From CAYSWV01 sp964434865 (GTDB lineage Bacteria > Cyanobacteriota > Cyanobacteriia > Thermostichales > Thermostichaceae), in assembly GCA_964434865.1 (NCBI GenBank), contig CAYSWV010000016.1, positions 16,872-80,871 of the forward strand: a stretch of DNA of 64,000 nt. The letters run 5' to 3'. The position numbers and the translations under genes are program-made. The notes under the pieces were generated by a model. That model had not been told where the DNA came from. It was given only the letters and a program-made list of their open reading frames with translations, and did no database searches. Shown here piece by piece: positions 43,844-53,017 of this stretch (positions are counted from its first letter, which is position 1; each line of letters starts with the position of its first letter).

Positions 43844-44884
43844 ATGTCTCCTGCTCAAACGTTTTCCAGCCCAGAGTTAGTTGACCCCAACTCACTCAAC
43901 CGAAGACAACTGTTACAACTAGCCGGTGGTACTTTAGGTGCTTCTCTGATAGCCAGTGCTACCCGTGGTTCTGTACAAGCCCAATCGGCTTCTAGCTCTG
44001 TTTTGGTCCTGAAAACGGCTGATCGGGTCGCGGGCATTCGTCAAGTATTAGATGAGCTGCAACCCAATTTCAAGGGTAAAGGTCTGTTTGTAAAACCCAA
44101 TTACAACACCGGTGATCCAGCTCCAGCGGCTACGGATACAGATTTGCTGGCAGCACTTCTAGATGATTGTCAACAAAGTGGATGTTTTGATCTCACCATT
44201 GGCGATCGATCGGGGATGGCTTCTACCCGACAGGCGATGCAACGGAAAGGCGTCTTTGAATTGGCTGATAGGCTAGGTGCCAAAACGTTAGTTTTTGATG
44301 AAATGGCAGCTGATCAATGGCAGTACTTTCCAGCTGATGGGACTCATTGGCAACAAGGCTTTGCGTTTGCACGGCCTATTTTAAGCTCTGAGGCCATTGT
44401 GAATACTTGCTGTCTCAAAACGCATCGATTTGGGGGGCACTTCACCTTATCGTTGAAAAATACCGTTGGAATGGTGGCGAAGTATGTGCCTGGCGATCCA
44501 TTTAATTACATGCGTGATCTTCATAGCTCACCCCATCAACGGCTGATGATCGCAGAAATCAATCAAGTGTATCAACCTGATCTCGTGGTGATTGATGGTA
44601 TCGACGCTTTTGTGGATGGTGGGCCTGAAGCGGGAACTCAAGTTGAGGCTCAAGTCATGCTAGCGGGGACTGATCGAGTAGCCGTTGACGCGGTTGCCAT
44701 TGCGATGCTCCGAGTATTAGGAACAACAGCTACAGTTAATCAAGGTTCAATCTGGCAACTGGAACAAGTGCAGCGGGCAGTTGAGCTGGGGTTAGGTGCC
44801 AGTAGCCCCGATCAAATTGAACTCATTACCGTGGATGCTCCTGGAGCTGCCCTGGCTGATCAACTTCGACCTCAGCTGGTTTAG
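43844..44884 (+). CDS. DUF362 protein with Tat signal
   Basis: 346 residues from ATG at 43844, which has aaggtgg five bases upstream. The N-terminus carries a twin-arginine signal (NRRQLLQLAGGTLGASLIAS) with cleavage probably after VQA. The DUF362 core follows: GLFVKPNYNTGDP, CCLKTHRFGGHFTLSLKNTV and DRVAVDAVAIAMLRVLG. DUF362 proteins are often Fe-S or redox-related, but the ferredoxin-like cysteine motif is not present here. Its 3' end overlaps the convergent DUF58 gene by 59 bases. Confidence 0.87.
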   Translation: MSPAQTFSSPELVDPNSLNRRQLLQLAGGTLGASLIASATRGSVQAQSASSSVLVLKTADRVAGIRQVLDELQPNFKGKGLFVKPNYNTGDPAPAATDTDLLAALLDDCQQSGCFDLTIGDRSGMASTRQAMQRKGVFELADRLGAKTLVFDEMAADQWQYFPADGTHWQQGFAFARPILSSEAIVNTCCLKTHRFGGHFTLSLKNTVGMVAKYVPGDPFNYMRDLHSSPHQRLMIAEINQVYQPDLVVIDGIDAFVDGGPEAGTQVEAQVMLAGTDRVAVDAVAIAMLRVLGTTATVNQGSIWQLEQVQRAVELGLGASSPDQIELITVDAPGAALADQLRPQLV

Positions 44885-46010
44885 CTCGATCAAATGGGAT
44901 CTTAGCGACTGTGCGAGCTGGACTGGTTGGCGGAAACTGAGGACCATGAGCTAACACAACACATCGGTCCAGCGGTTTAAGGTGCCAGGAAGTTTGCGAT
45001 AGAGTCCTGGGATCACGATGAAACTGAAGTTTAGCTAACACTGTCCAAATCAGATCCAGTTGAGAAGGGCCTAGGCCCAAAGGTGTGGTTTGATCTAAGG
45101 TGACTAAAGCAACAGGATAACCCAAGTTAATCAAGTATTGGGCTAGCCCTGCACATTGAGCTACACCGTGTTCTAACCACTGATGGTGTTGCTGCTGATC
45201 CTCAGGTTCAAACGGAACTTGACTGGGGAAAGGGATCCAATGATTGTAAAAACACAGGGTTAAGGCTTGAGCTTCTTGCCGTTCTAGTTCTCGGACTACC
45301 AAATTTTCCCGCTTGGCTGAACTCTTCCAATGGACTTGACGTAAGCTTTCAAAGGGACGGTGGTCTCTTAGTCCTAGGAAATCCCCGTCTGTCCCTACTT
45401 GTGATCGAGGCTGGTTACCCTGAGGTAGGGATCCAAGAAACGGTAACCTGGCGGGGGGCACTGGAGTAGGATAAACCAAGAGCTGATCAGGCTGATTCAA
45501 ACCAATGCGCTTTTGAAAGAGTTCAAAGGGAAATGATGAAGCCACTAAAAACCCATCTAATGTCCAGATCCCTCGGTCCAAAAAGGTATACGAATAAGTT
45601 GCAGACGCGGTGGTTTGAGGAGGCACCCGAAAGAAGAAAACATAGGGATGCTCGTTAGGAGCGAGGGCTTGAATTTGATCTGCGATCACAACCGAAAAAC
45701 AGGGTAACCACCGCTTGAGATTAGTCAAGATCAAAGTCATTCTCACTGGTTGGCCAGCAAAGATGCGGGGGGGTACCTGACGTTGAACCTGAATATCACG
45801 CAGAATCCACTCCGGCAGAATACTACTAATCCCAATTAGGCTTAGCAACATGCCAAACAAGAGATAGAGTGGGTTATTACCAGTGTTGAAAGCAGCAATA
45901 CTGACAAAAAGCGCAATACCCACAAAGATCTTGCCAATCCGTGTGTAGCGAGGAACTCGAAATCGGCGTTTTTTGATAACAGGTTGGGATTGAGGGGCTG
46001 ATCTTATCAC
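44826..46010 (-). CDS. DUF58 domain protein
   Basis: 394 residues from GTG at 46010. Two close membrane segments (about 27-65) are followed by the soluble region with the DUF58 signature FLGLRDHRPFESLRQVHWKS, then AKRENLVVRE. DUF58 proteins have a vWA-like fold and usually act beside a MoxR ATPase, with DUF4129/DUF4350 proteins in the same cluster. Here the last two are 4-5 kb away (50084-51855) and no MoxR is seen. It overlaps the convergent DUF362 gene by 59 bases. Confidence 0.9.
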   Translation of the reverse strand: MIRSAPQSQPVIKKRRFRVPRYTRIGKIFVGIALFVSIAAFNTGNNPLYLLFGMLLSLIGISSILPEWILRDIQVQRQVPPRIFAGQPVRMTLILTNLKRWLPCFSVVIADQIQALAPNEHPYVFFFRVPPQTTASATYSYTFLDRGIWTLDGFLVASSFPFELFQKRIGLNQPDQLLVYPTPVPPARLPFLGSLPQGNQPRSQVGTDGDFLGLRDHRPFESLRQVHWKSSAKRENLVVRELERQEAQALTLCFYNHWIPFPSQVPFEPEDQQQHHQWLEHGVAQCAGLAQYLINLGYPVALVTLDQTTPLGLGPSQLDLIWTVLAKLQFHRDPRTLSQTSWHLKPLDRCVVLAHGPQFPPTSPARTVAKIPFDRAKPAEVEVDQPGQLQEHPR

Positions 46011-46134
46011 TAGGCGATCTCTGTAAGCTCAGCTCTATTCTGCCAAACAGAGGCCACCATTGACTCTATGACTCTACTAGGGACCTCTCACTTAGAGTTG
46101 AGACTAAGGCCAGGTCTAGCCTTGAGCTTAATCA

Positions 46135-46479
46135 TTAGTACATAGGAACTGTTGGATCGATCTCGCAAGACCAAGCATGAATACCACCCGAGATATTGGT
46201 GACTTGAGTAAACCCTTGCTGCATAAGCCACTGCGTCATTTGAGCCGATCGCATCCCATGATGGCAAAGGACATAAGTGGGTTGATGGGGGTCTAGATCA
46301 GTAAGGATCTGGGTTGACCACACTTCAAATTGACTCAGTGGATAGTTTTGAAATCCTAAGTGGTTGAGATGAGCAAGCTCAAGTTCCTGAGGTTCTCTAA
46401 CATCAATTAACTGAAGGTCAGCTTTGGGTTGGATTAAGAGATTTTGAAAAGCTTTGATCGAAATAGCAGGGATTGACAT
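46135..46479 (-). CDS. Rhodanese-like domain protein
   Basis: 114 residues, a single rhodanese domain. The active-site loop is VLCHHGMRSAQMT with the catalytic cysteine; LQLIDVREPQELELAHL and FTQVTNISGGIHAWS are typical of the small GlpE/PspE-like group. It transfers sulfur from thiosulfate or a persulfide to an unknown acceptor. It probably shares a transcript with the DUF6737 gene, 44 bases upstream. Confidence 0.92.
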   Translation of the reverse strand: MSIPAISIKAFQNLLIQPKADLQLIDVREPQELELAHLNHLGFQNYPLSQFEVWSTQILTDLDPHQPTYVLCHHGMRSAQMTQWLMQQGFTQVTNISGGIHAWSCEIDPTVPMY

Positions 46480-46523
46480 AGATCCTGGCCTAGATGGGTT
46501 GATATACAGGAGGTGTCCTCAGG

Positions 46524-46778
46524 CTACTCTTGAGATGGGTTGTGGAGATCGTCAGTAGATCTCAAGTAGTCGCGCAACAGTTGAGGCCACAGGACTAAGA
46601 AATAGATCCACCACAGAGTAATGGGGACAGTGACAAGCAGTGTCAGCCAGATCCGATGCCCTAACCACCAACTTCCACCAATCACGAAGCTACCGGTCAG
46701 CAGAATAGACCAAGGTTGACACCACCAAGGTTTATAAGTCCAGGGATTAAAAGCGGAGTCGGATGATTGATCAGGCAT
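46524..46778 (-). CDS. Small cyanobacterial membrane protein (DUF6737-like)
   Basis: 84 residues with two membrane segments. The motif NPWTYKPWWCQPWSILLTG is, to my knowledge, characteristic of DUF6737, a family confined to cyanobacteria and of unknown function. The good Shine-Dalgarno ggagag supports the ATG at 46778. The rhodanese gene follows on the same strand. Confidence 0.82.
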   Translation of the reverse strand: MPDQSSDSAFNPWTYKPWWCQPWSILLTGSFVIGGSWWLGHRIWLTLLVTVPITLWWIYFLVLWPQLLRDYLRSTDDLHNPSQE

Positions 46779-47162
46779 GGGTACTCTCCAGCCATACGTC
46801 TCAATAAGTGTAGTCTATGATGATTTTATTCAACTTGGACGAAGATTCATAACTCCCCTAACCTAATCTGATCATTCCCAAGCGATGTCCTGCTACGATA
46901 GACTGAACTTAGAACTAACTAGGACAACGTGCCCTTCATGATAGGTATCGTTTTGTTGATTTGACTTAAATTTACAACTTACAACACCCTGAGCCTAACA
47001 GTCTAGGACCTCATTCAAACCTGGTCGACCTGCACAATGAGTGACTAGCCCAGTAAATTCAAACCCTAATGACCAAACCCTAATGACCAAACCCCTAGTG
47101 ACAATCAGACAACTTTAACCACTCAAGCCTCTTAATCGAGAGTAGCCTACGAGGATGTTACC
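46779..47162. other. Intergenic region upstream of guaA
   Basis: 384 bases with no gene. It contains a three-copy 14-base tandem repeat (47061-47102). I see no purine-riboswitch-like structure and no clear promoter consensus. Confidence 0.5.
47061..47102. repeat. Tandem repeat, period 14, three units
   Basis: aaaccctaatgacc at 47061 and 47075 (identical) and aaacccctagtgac at 47089. Confidence 0.92.
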
Positions 47163-48785
47163 GTGATAGCCCAAACCCAGTCGAATGCTCATGCTACCCC
47201 TTCAACTCATGCTGGAAGAACTGAGCATACCCAGATGTTGGCAATTTTAGATTTTGGTTCTCAGTACTCTGAACTCATCGCGCGGCGGATTCGTGAAACT
47301 CAAGTGTATTCAGAAGTTTTACCTTACACCACCACTGCGGCTCAACTCCAGCATCGACCGATCAAAGGGATCATCCTATCGGGAGGACCAAACTCTGTTT
47401 ATGATCCGGGATCTCCCAGCTGCGATCCAGCCATTTGGACATTGGGAATCCCCATTTTAGGGGTCTGCTATGGTATGCAATTGATGGTTCAACAGTTAGG
47501 TGGAGCGGTTGAACGAGCTCAAAAGGCTGAATATGGGCGAGCGGCTTTGCGGATTTTAGATCCAACTGACTTATTCACCAATGTTGAAGATGGTAGCATC
47601 ATGTGGATGAGCCATGCTGACTCTGTGACGAGTTTACCACCTGGCTTTGAAGTCCTAGCCAAAACTGAAAATACCCCTTGTGCGGCCATTGCTGATTCGA
47701 TTCGTAAGTGCTATGGTGTCCAGTTTCATCCTGAGGTGATCCATTCTGAGGGGGGGCAGGCTTTGATTCGTAACTTTGTCTATCATGTCTGCGAATGCGA
47801 ACCCACCTGGACAACAGCCACTTTTATTGAACAGTCTATTCAAGATATACGAGATCAGGTCGAATCAAAACCGGTATTGCTGGCCTTATCAGGGGGAGTT
47901 GATAGCTCTACTCTAGCCTTCTTATTACACCAAGCTATTGGGGATCAACTCGTCTGTGTGTTCATTGATCAAGGATTTATGCGCAAGAATGAGCCAGAAC
48001 GCTTATTAAAGCTGTTTCGGGAGCAATTTCATATCCCAGTAGAGTATGTGCAAGCCCGTGATCGATTCCTCGCCCAGATTGAAGGCGTTAGTGATCCAGA
48101 AGAAAAGCGGAAACGAATTGGGGCTGAGTTTATTCAAGTTTTCGAAGAAGAGTCACAGCGACTAGGTCCCTTTGAATACTTGGCTCAAGGAACCTTGTAT
48201 CCTGACGTGATTGAATCAGCTAATACTAATATTGATCCAAAAACAGGTGAGCGGATTGCCGTTAAGATCAAGAGTCATCACAATGTAGGGGGCTTACCCA
48301 AAAACCTCAGATTCAAATTGGTCGAGCCTTTACGCAAGCTGTTTAAAGATGAAGTCCGTAAAGTTGGTCGCTCGTTGGGGCTACCTGAAGAAATTGTGAA
48401 CCGGCATCCGTTTCCTGGGCCTGGATTAGCGATTCGGATCATTGGTGAGGTTACAGCCGAACGCCTAGAGATGCTACGAGATGCTGATATGATTGTGCGA
48501 CAAGAGATCAATCGCTCAGGTTGGTATTCAAAAGTATGGCAATCCTTTGCCGTTTTACTCCCTGGTGTTAAGTCTGTGGGGGTTATGGGGGACAAACGCA
48601 CCTATGCTCACCCAGTGGTGCTACGGATCGTGAGTAGTGAAGACGGCATGACAGCCGATTGGTCTCAAGCACCTTATGAGTTACTAGCTACTATTTCTAA
48701 TCGTATTGTGAATGAGGTACCGGGTATCAATCGAGTGGTGTATGATATTACTTCCAAACCGCCAGGAACTATTGAATGGGAGTAA
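47163..48785 (+). CDS. guaA: GMP synthase (glutamine-hydrolysing)
   Basis: 540 residues from GTG at 47163. It converts XMP to GMP with glutamine and ATP. The class I amidotransferase domain comes first: ILDFGSQYSELIARRIRE, nucleophile GVCYGMQLM and the His-Glu pair in VQFHPEVIHSE. The ATP pyrophosphatase domain follows with the P-loop ALSGGVDSSTLAFLL. The dimerisation domain ends in the typical PPGTIEWE. The final codons are the first unit of a three-copy tandem repeat that continues past the stop. Confidence 0.98.
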   Translation: MIAQTQSNAHATPSTHAGRTEHTQMLAILDFGSQYSELIARRIRETQVYSEVLPYTTTAAQLQHRPIKGIILSGGPNSVYDPGSPSCDPAIWTLGIPILGVCYGMQLMVQQLGGAVERAQKAEYGRAALRILDPTDLFTNVEDGSIMWMSHADSVTSLPPGFEVLAKTENTPCAAIADSIRKCYGVQFHPEVIHSEGGQALIRNFVYHVCECEPTWTTATFIEQSIQDIRDQVESKPVLLALSGGVDSSTLAFLLHQAIGDQLVCVFIDQGFMRKNEPERLLKLFREQFHIPVEYVQARDRFLAQIEGVSDPEEKRKRIGAEFIQVFEEESQRLGPFEYLAQGTLYPDVIESANTNIDPKTGERIAVKIKSHHNVGGLPKNLRFKLVEPLRKLFKDEVRKVGRSLGLPEEIVNRHPFPGPGLAIRIIGEVTAERLEMLRDADMIVRQEINRSGWYSKVWQSFAVLLPGVKSVGVMGDKRTYAHPVVLRIVSSEDGMTADWSQAPYELLATISNRIVNEVPGINRVVYDITSKPPGTIEWE

Positions 48786-48817
48786 AGTGAATGGAAGTCA
48801 AGTGAATGGGAGTCAAG
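48773..48817 (+). repeat. Tandem repeat, period 15, three units, starting inside guaA
   Basis: tgaatgggagtaaag (48773-48787, containing the last codons and stop of guaA), tgaatggaagtcaag (48788-48802) and tgaatgggagtcaag (48803-48817). Only one or two bases differ between units. Confidence 0.92.
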
Positions 48818-48879
48818 CTCGTCACAGCTACTTGATCAGGCCTAGAATAGGTACTGAAAATCACACTAGGTCTTGAACT

Positions 48880-50046
48880 ATGGCAAATGGTAACTCCTTT
48901 GGGACAATGTTTAGTGTAACCACATACGGAGAATCTCATGGGGGTGCTGTTGGTGTGGTGGTGGATGGGTGCCCACCCTGCCTGCCCTTGACAGAAGCTG
49001 ATATTCAAGTTGAGCTTGATCGCCGGCGCCCAGGACAAAGTCATATTACCACCCCGCGTAAAGAGGCCGATACCTGTGAGATCAGTTCTGGTACCTTTCA
49101 GGGATTGACCTTAGGAACCCCTATTCACATCTGGGTCCGTAATAAAGATGCTCGGTCCTCTGACTATCAAGAAATGGAGCAAATGTATCGACCCTCACAT
49201 GCTGATGCAACTTACGATGCCAAGTATGGGATTCGTAATTGGCAAGGGGGAGGTCGGGCGTCCGCTCGGGAGACCATTGGTCGAGTTGCCGCTGGAGCTA
49301 TTGCCAAAAAAATCTTGAAACAAGTGGCTGATGTTGAAATTTTGGCCTACGTGAAACGGATCCATCACATTGAAGCTGACATTGATTCGTCTCAAGTTAC
49401 CTTGGCTGCCATTGAAGCCACCCCTGTCCGATGTCCTCATGCCGAGATCGCCCCACAGATGATCAAGTTAATTGAAGAGATAGGCAAAGCTGGAGACTCG
49501 GTTGGAGGCCTAGTGGAGTGTGTGGCTCGCCGGGTTCCCAGAGGGTTAGGAACACCTGTATTTGACAAATTGGAGGCTGATCTAGCCAAAGCGGTGATGT
49601 CACTCCCGGCAACCAAAGGCTTTGAAATTGGCTCAGGATTTGGGGGCACCTATCTGACCGGGCGAGAGCACAATGATCCCTTTCAAATGACCGATCAAGG
49701 GTGGCGGACCGTTACTAACCGCTCGGGTGGAGTTCAAGGTGGCATTTCTAACGGCGAAGAGATTCTATTGCGTGTCGCGTTTAAACCTACCGCTACGATC
49801 CGGCAAGAGCAGCAGACTGTCACCAAAACAGGGCAAGCCACTACTCTAGCTGCTCGAGGCCGTCATGATCCTTGTGTTCTCCCTCGAGCCGTACCTATGG
49901 TAGAAGCGATGGTAGCTCTTGTCTTATGTGATCATTTACTACGACATCAAGCTCAGTGTGGCTCTTGGCTGGGGGCACAGGCCTGTCCTCCAGGGGCTTC
50001 GGATCCTGTCATCGCCGAGAGATCGGATCCGGCCACTGTGAACTAG
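48880..50046 (+). CDS. aroC: Chorismate synthase
   Basis: 388 residues. It makes chorismate from EPSP using reduced FMN, the last step of the shikimate pathway. The family signatures are in place: GESHGGAVGVVVDG, RRPGQSHITTPRKEAD, YGIRNWQGGGRASARETIGR and RHDPCVLPRAVPMVEAM. The last 25-30 residues are a divergent tail. Chorismate feeds the PabB-PabC fusion found at 57-59 kb. Start ATG at 48880; the spacing from guaA is 94 bases, partly tandem repeat. Confidence 0.97.
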   Translation: MANGNSFGTMFSVTTYGESHGGAVGVVVDGCPPCLPLTEADIQVELDRRRPGQSHITTPRKEADTCEISSGTFQGLTLGTPIHIWVRNKDARSSDYQEMEQMYRPSHADATYDAKYGIRNWQGGGRASARETIGRVAAGAIAKKILKQVADVEILAYVKRIHHIEADIDSSQVTLAAIEATPVRCPHAEIAPQMIKLIEEIGKAGDSVGGLVECVARRVPRGLGTPVFDKLEADLAKAVMSLPATKGFEIGSGFGGTYLTGREHNDPFQMTDQGWRTVTNRSGGVQGGISNGEEILLRVAFKPTATIRQEQQTVTKTGQATTLAARGRHDPCVLPRAVPMVEAMVALVLCDHLLRHQAQCGSWLGAQACPPGASDPVIAERSDPATVN

Positions 50047-50083
50047 CATCAGATCAGAGCAACACTAGGTTTGAGGATCAGCC

Positions 50084-50665
50084 ATGGACTATCAACAAAC
50101 GAATATGGCTTGGGTGATTCAACAGCTTCAGCAGCAAGCCGGCGAAAGGCTAGAACGTCTCATTCCTAATCTTGAGGTGGGCGATGATCCGTGGTTGTTT
50201 CCCTATCACCTGGCAGAAGTTTTGTCTGTTTTGGTTCCTCTCCTGATTATCGTTGTTAGTGTAGGGTTAGTCTGGCGTTATCTGATCCCAAGCCTGACTA
50301 GACAGTCCTTACCAACTCGCTTATCTGAAGCTTCACCTCGATCTAAGCAGGGGGTTGACCAGTGGCAGGAACAAGCTCAGGTCTATCAACGCCAGGGCAA
50401 CTACCGAGAGGCCTGCCGATGTTTATACTATGCCATGTTGCAGCATCTTCATGATCTTGATTACCTGCCGCATCGCTCTAGTCGAACCGATGGTGAGCAT
50501 CGGCATGATCTGCAATCCTTTCCAGCCTTTGCCAACTGTAAAGTTTTAATTGATACTCATGAGGCACTGTGTTTTGACCATCACAGTCAAATGTCAGCTA
50601 CACGATTTGAGCATTGTCAGGCTGCTTTGGATCAAGTTATCACTAGTGCTAGTCGAGAAACTTAG
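50084..50665 (+). CDS. DUF4129 domain protein
   Basis: 193 residues. One membrane segment (about 45-65, LSVLVPLLIIVVSVGLVWRY). The cytoplasmic C-terminal half is the DUF4129 domain (YQRQGNYREACRCLYYAML, HHSQMSATRFEHCQAALDQV). DUF4129 proteins occur next to DUF4350, MoxR and DUF58 proteins in envelope-associated clusters. It precedes the DUF4350 gene by 11 bases, so they form an operon. Confidence 0.87.
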   Translation: MDYQQTNMAWVIQQLQQQAGERLERLIPNLEVGDDPWLFPYHLAEVLSVLVPLLIIVVSVGLVWRYLIPSLTRQSLPTRLSEASPRSKQGVDQWQEQAQVYQRQGNYREACRCLYYAMLQHLHDLDYLPHRSSRTDGEHRHDLQSFPAFANCKVLIDTHEALCFDHHSQMSATRFEHCQAALDQVITSASRET

Positions 50666-50676
50666 GTATTGAGCCT

Positions 50677-51855
50677 ATGCTGACTTTCAATCGACGTCGT
50701 TGGGTCATCGGAATTGGGATCGTAGCGATTTTGATCCTAGGCTTAAGTGTCTTATCCCAGCGGCCCTCTTACACCCAAGGATCAAGTTTTAGTCTCAATC
50801 CAGGTGGCTATGCAGCTTGGTTTGACAGCATGAATCAACACACCTCAGTTCAACGCTGGCTTAAGCCTTTTGACCAACTTCCAGACGACGACAGGATCAC
50901 GCTAGTTCAAGTGCGTAGTCAACAGATATCGCCTACCCTATTTGGCACCGAGGATCGTCTCACGGCAGCTGAGAGACAGTGGGTTCCTCAAGGGAATACG
51001 CTAGTCATTTTAGGCCTTAGGCAAGCCGCCACCGCTGCTCCTTTTTTCAGTACCCATGCGACTGAATTGGGAGATGTAAATATCGCTACTAGCCAACGTT
51101 ACGAGGCTCCTCTCCAGACTGATGAGATCCTACTGGAGGATGACTATGGGGCCATAGCGTGGCGAACTCAGATCGGAGCAGGTCAGGTGATTTATTGTGT
51201 CACACCTTTTATAGGTGCTAATGCTTATCTAGACACGCCAGGTAATTTTACCCTGTTGACACAGTGGGTCAGGGCCTCTGATCAGCCCGTTTGGATCGAT
51301 GATTATCGCCATGGGTATCGTGAACCAGGTAGCACGGCAGACACGTCTCAAAGTGTTCTTGGCTATCTCAGTGCAACCCCAGTCCTACCCATGTTGGTTC
51401 AAAGCGGGATCGTGGTGGGGTTAGCAGCTTGGGCCGCAACTCGTAGATTGGGCGATCCGTTACCAGGACGCTCCCCTCAAATCAGCAACAGTGAGGCCTA
51501 TGTTGAGGCGTTGGCTCGAGTCTTAGAAAAAGCGAATTGCACTGAATTTATTATTGATACTATTGGTCCTGTTGAACAACAGAAACTCCAACGGGCCTTA
51601 GGGCTAGGATCAAAGCGGGTTTCAGCTCCAACTTTAATGCAAGCCTGGCAAGCTCAAACCGGTCGCTCAGTGGATGAACTCAATCAAGTGCTACAGTTAA
51701 TGTCGGTTTCTGGGCGAAGCGAACCTGCTCAACTGGCGTCCCAATCAAGACGTACACCCATTTCAGCTAAACAACTTGAGAGTTGGCTTCAAACTTTTCA
51801 ATCGATCCAGAGTCAGGTGATCCACCCCTCTACTTCTACTAAGAGACATCTATGA
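50677..51855 (+). CDS. DUF4350 domain protein
   Basis: 392 residues. An N-terminal membrane segment (WVIGIGIVAILILGLSVLS) is followed by a soluble domain with VQVRSQQISPTLFGTEDRLT and TLVILGLRQAATAA, then a second membrane segment near 232-250 (VQSGIVVGLAAWAATRR) and a helical cytoplasmic tail. This is the usual DUF4350 layout, related to GATase-like domains without a catalytic cysteine. Its stop overlaps the corA start (atga), so the two are translationally coupled. Confidence 0.87.
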   Translation: MLTFNRRRWVIGIGIVAILILGLSVLSQRPSYTQGSSFSLNPGGYAAWFDSMNQHTSVQRWLKPFDQLPDDDRITLVQVRSQQISPTLFGTEDRLTAAERQWVPQGNTLVILGLRQAATAAPFFSTHATELGDVNIATSQRYEAPLQTDEILLEDDYGAIAWRTQIGAGQVIYCVTPFIGANAYLDTPGNFTLLTQWVRASDQPVWIDDYRHGYREPGSTADTSQSVLGYLSATPVLPMLVQSGIVVGLAAWAATRRLGDPLPGRSPQISNSEAYVEALARVLEKANCTEFIIDTIGPVEQQKLQRALGLGSKRVSAPTLMQAWQAQTGRSVDELNQVLQLMSVSGRSEPAQLASQSRRTPISAKQLESWLQTFQSIQSQVIHPSTSTKRHL

Positions 51856-52943
51856 CACCAGTGCAAAACTCTGCTACCCCAACCCTGAGTGAGCATCAGT
51901 CAGGATCAGAATGGGTGGTACTAGACTATACCCCAGAATGGATGCGACATTTTGTAATTCGTTCGGTAGAGGAGTGCGAAAAACTGCCGCTCTCAACCTC
52001 AGTAACCTGGCTCGACATCAAGGGGCTAGGGGATCCTGCTACGCTCCAACAGATGGTCTCAGCGATGGGACTGACTCCTCAGATCTTGGACGATATTCTA
52101 GATGTGCCGCAGCGACCCAAATTTACCGATTATGGTGATCATTGTTTATTGGTCTGTCGCATGGTAGTACCTCAGGCTGATGGGTTTCATGATGAACAAA
52201 TTAGTTTGATTTTAGGGGATACCTATGTAATCACCGTTCAAGAACACCCGCAATACGATTGCTTTGATGATATTCGGGAGCGCATTCAATCGGGGCGGGG
52301 CATGATTCGACAAGGTGGCGCCGGCTATCTACTCTATGCTCTATTAGAAGCCTTAGTAGAGAGTTTCTTCCCCGTTTTAGAAGGTTATGATCACCGTTTA
52401 GAAGATTTAGAGCACGAGGCTACTCGTCAACCTAGCAAAGAGACCCTGACTGAAATCTACAGTGTCAAACGAGAGTTGTTGGATCTTCGACAAGCGATTC
52501 GACCTCAGCGGGTGGCCATCAACCGACTCCTGCGAGAGAGTAATCGTTGGTTACCCGGTCGGATCCGGACTGCCATTCGAGATTGCTATGACCAAACCGA
52601 ACATATTATTGAAACCGTGGAAATGTATCGGGAGCTGGCCTCTGGATTAGTAGCCCTATATTTATCGTCAGTCAATAATCGCTTGAATGAAGTTGTAAAA
52701 GTTCTGACAATTGTTTCAACGATCTTCATTCCCCTAACCTTTATTGCCGGAGTCTATGGTATGAATTTTGATACTACGGTATCGCCCTGGAATATGCCTG
52801 AACTGAGGTGGGTTTATGGGTATCCAGCCGTTTGGGTCTTGATGTTGAGTATTGCTGGAACATTATTGACTTTATTTTGGCGCTGGGGCTGGTTAAAAAC
52901 AGAAGAGACGCTGATCTCAAGCTCCTCTGATCCAGATAGCTAG
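51852..52943 (+). CDS. corA: Magnesium/cobalt transporter CorA
   Basis: 363 residues. CorA is a pentameric Mg2+ channel. The large cytoplasmic N-domain (about 1-290) leads to two C-terminal membrane helices. The selectivity signature YGMNFD (GMN) follows the first helix, and the periplasmic loop SPWNMPELRWVYGYP is typical. The start overlaps the DUF4350 stop by four bases, which places it in the DUF4129-DUF4350-corA operon. Confidence 0.95.
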   Translation: MTPVQNSATPTLSEHQSGSEWVVLDYTPEWMRHFVIRSVEECEKLPLSTSVTWLDIKGLGDPATLQQMVSAMGLTPQILDDILDVPQRPKFTDYGDHCLLVCRMVVPQADGFHDEQISLILGDTYVITVQEHPQYDCFDDIRERIQSGRGMIRQGGAGYLLYALLEALVESFFPVLEGYDHRLEDLEHEATRQPSKETLTEIYSVKRELLDLRQAIRPQRVAINRLLRESNRWLPGRIRTAIRDCYDQTEHIIETVEMYRELASGLVALYLSSVNNRLNEVVKVLTIVSTIFIPLTFIAGVYGMNFDTTVSPWNMPELRWVYGYPAVWVLMLSIAGTLLTLFWRWGWLKTEETLISSSSDPDS

Positions 52944-53017
52944 CTGAGCACAAGCCTATTCAAACAATTACCAAAACTTCTGATAGCCTAGGCCGAGAGA
53001 CTTGATCCTCGATCAGG

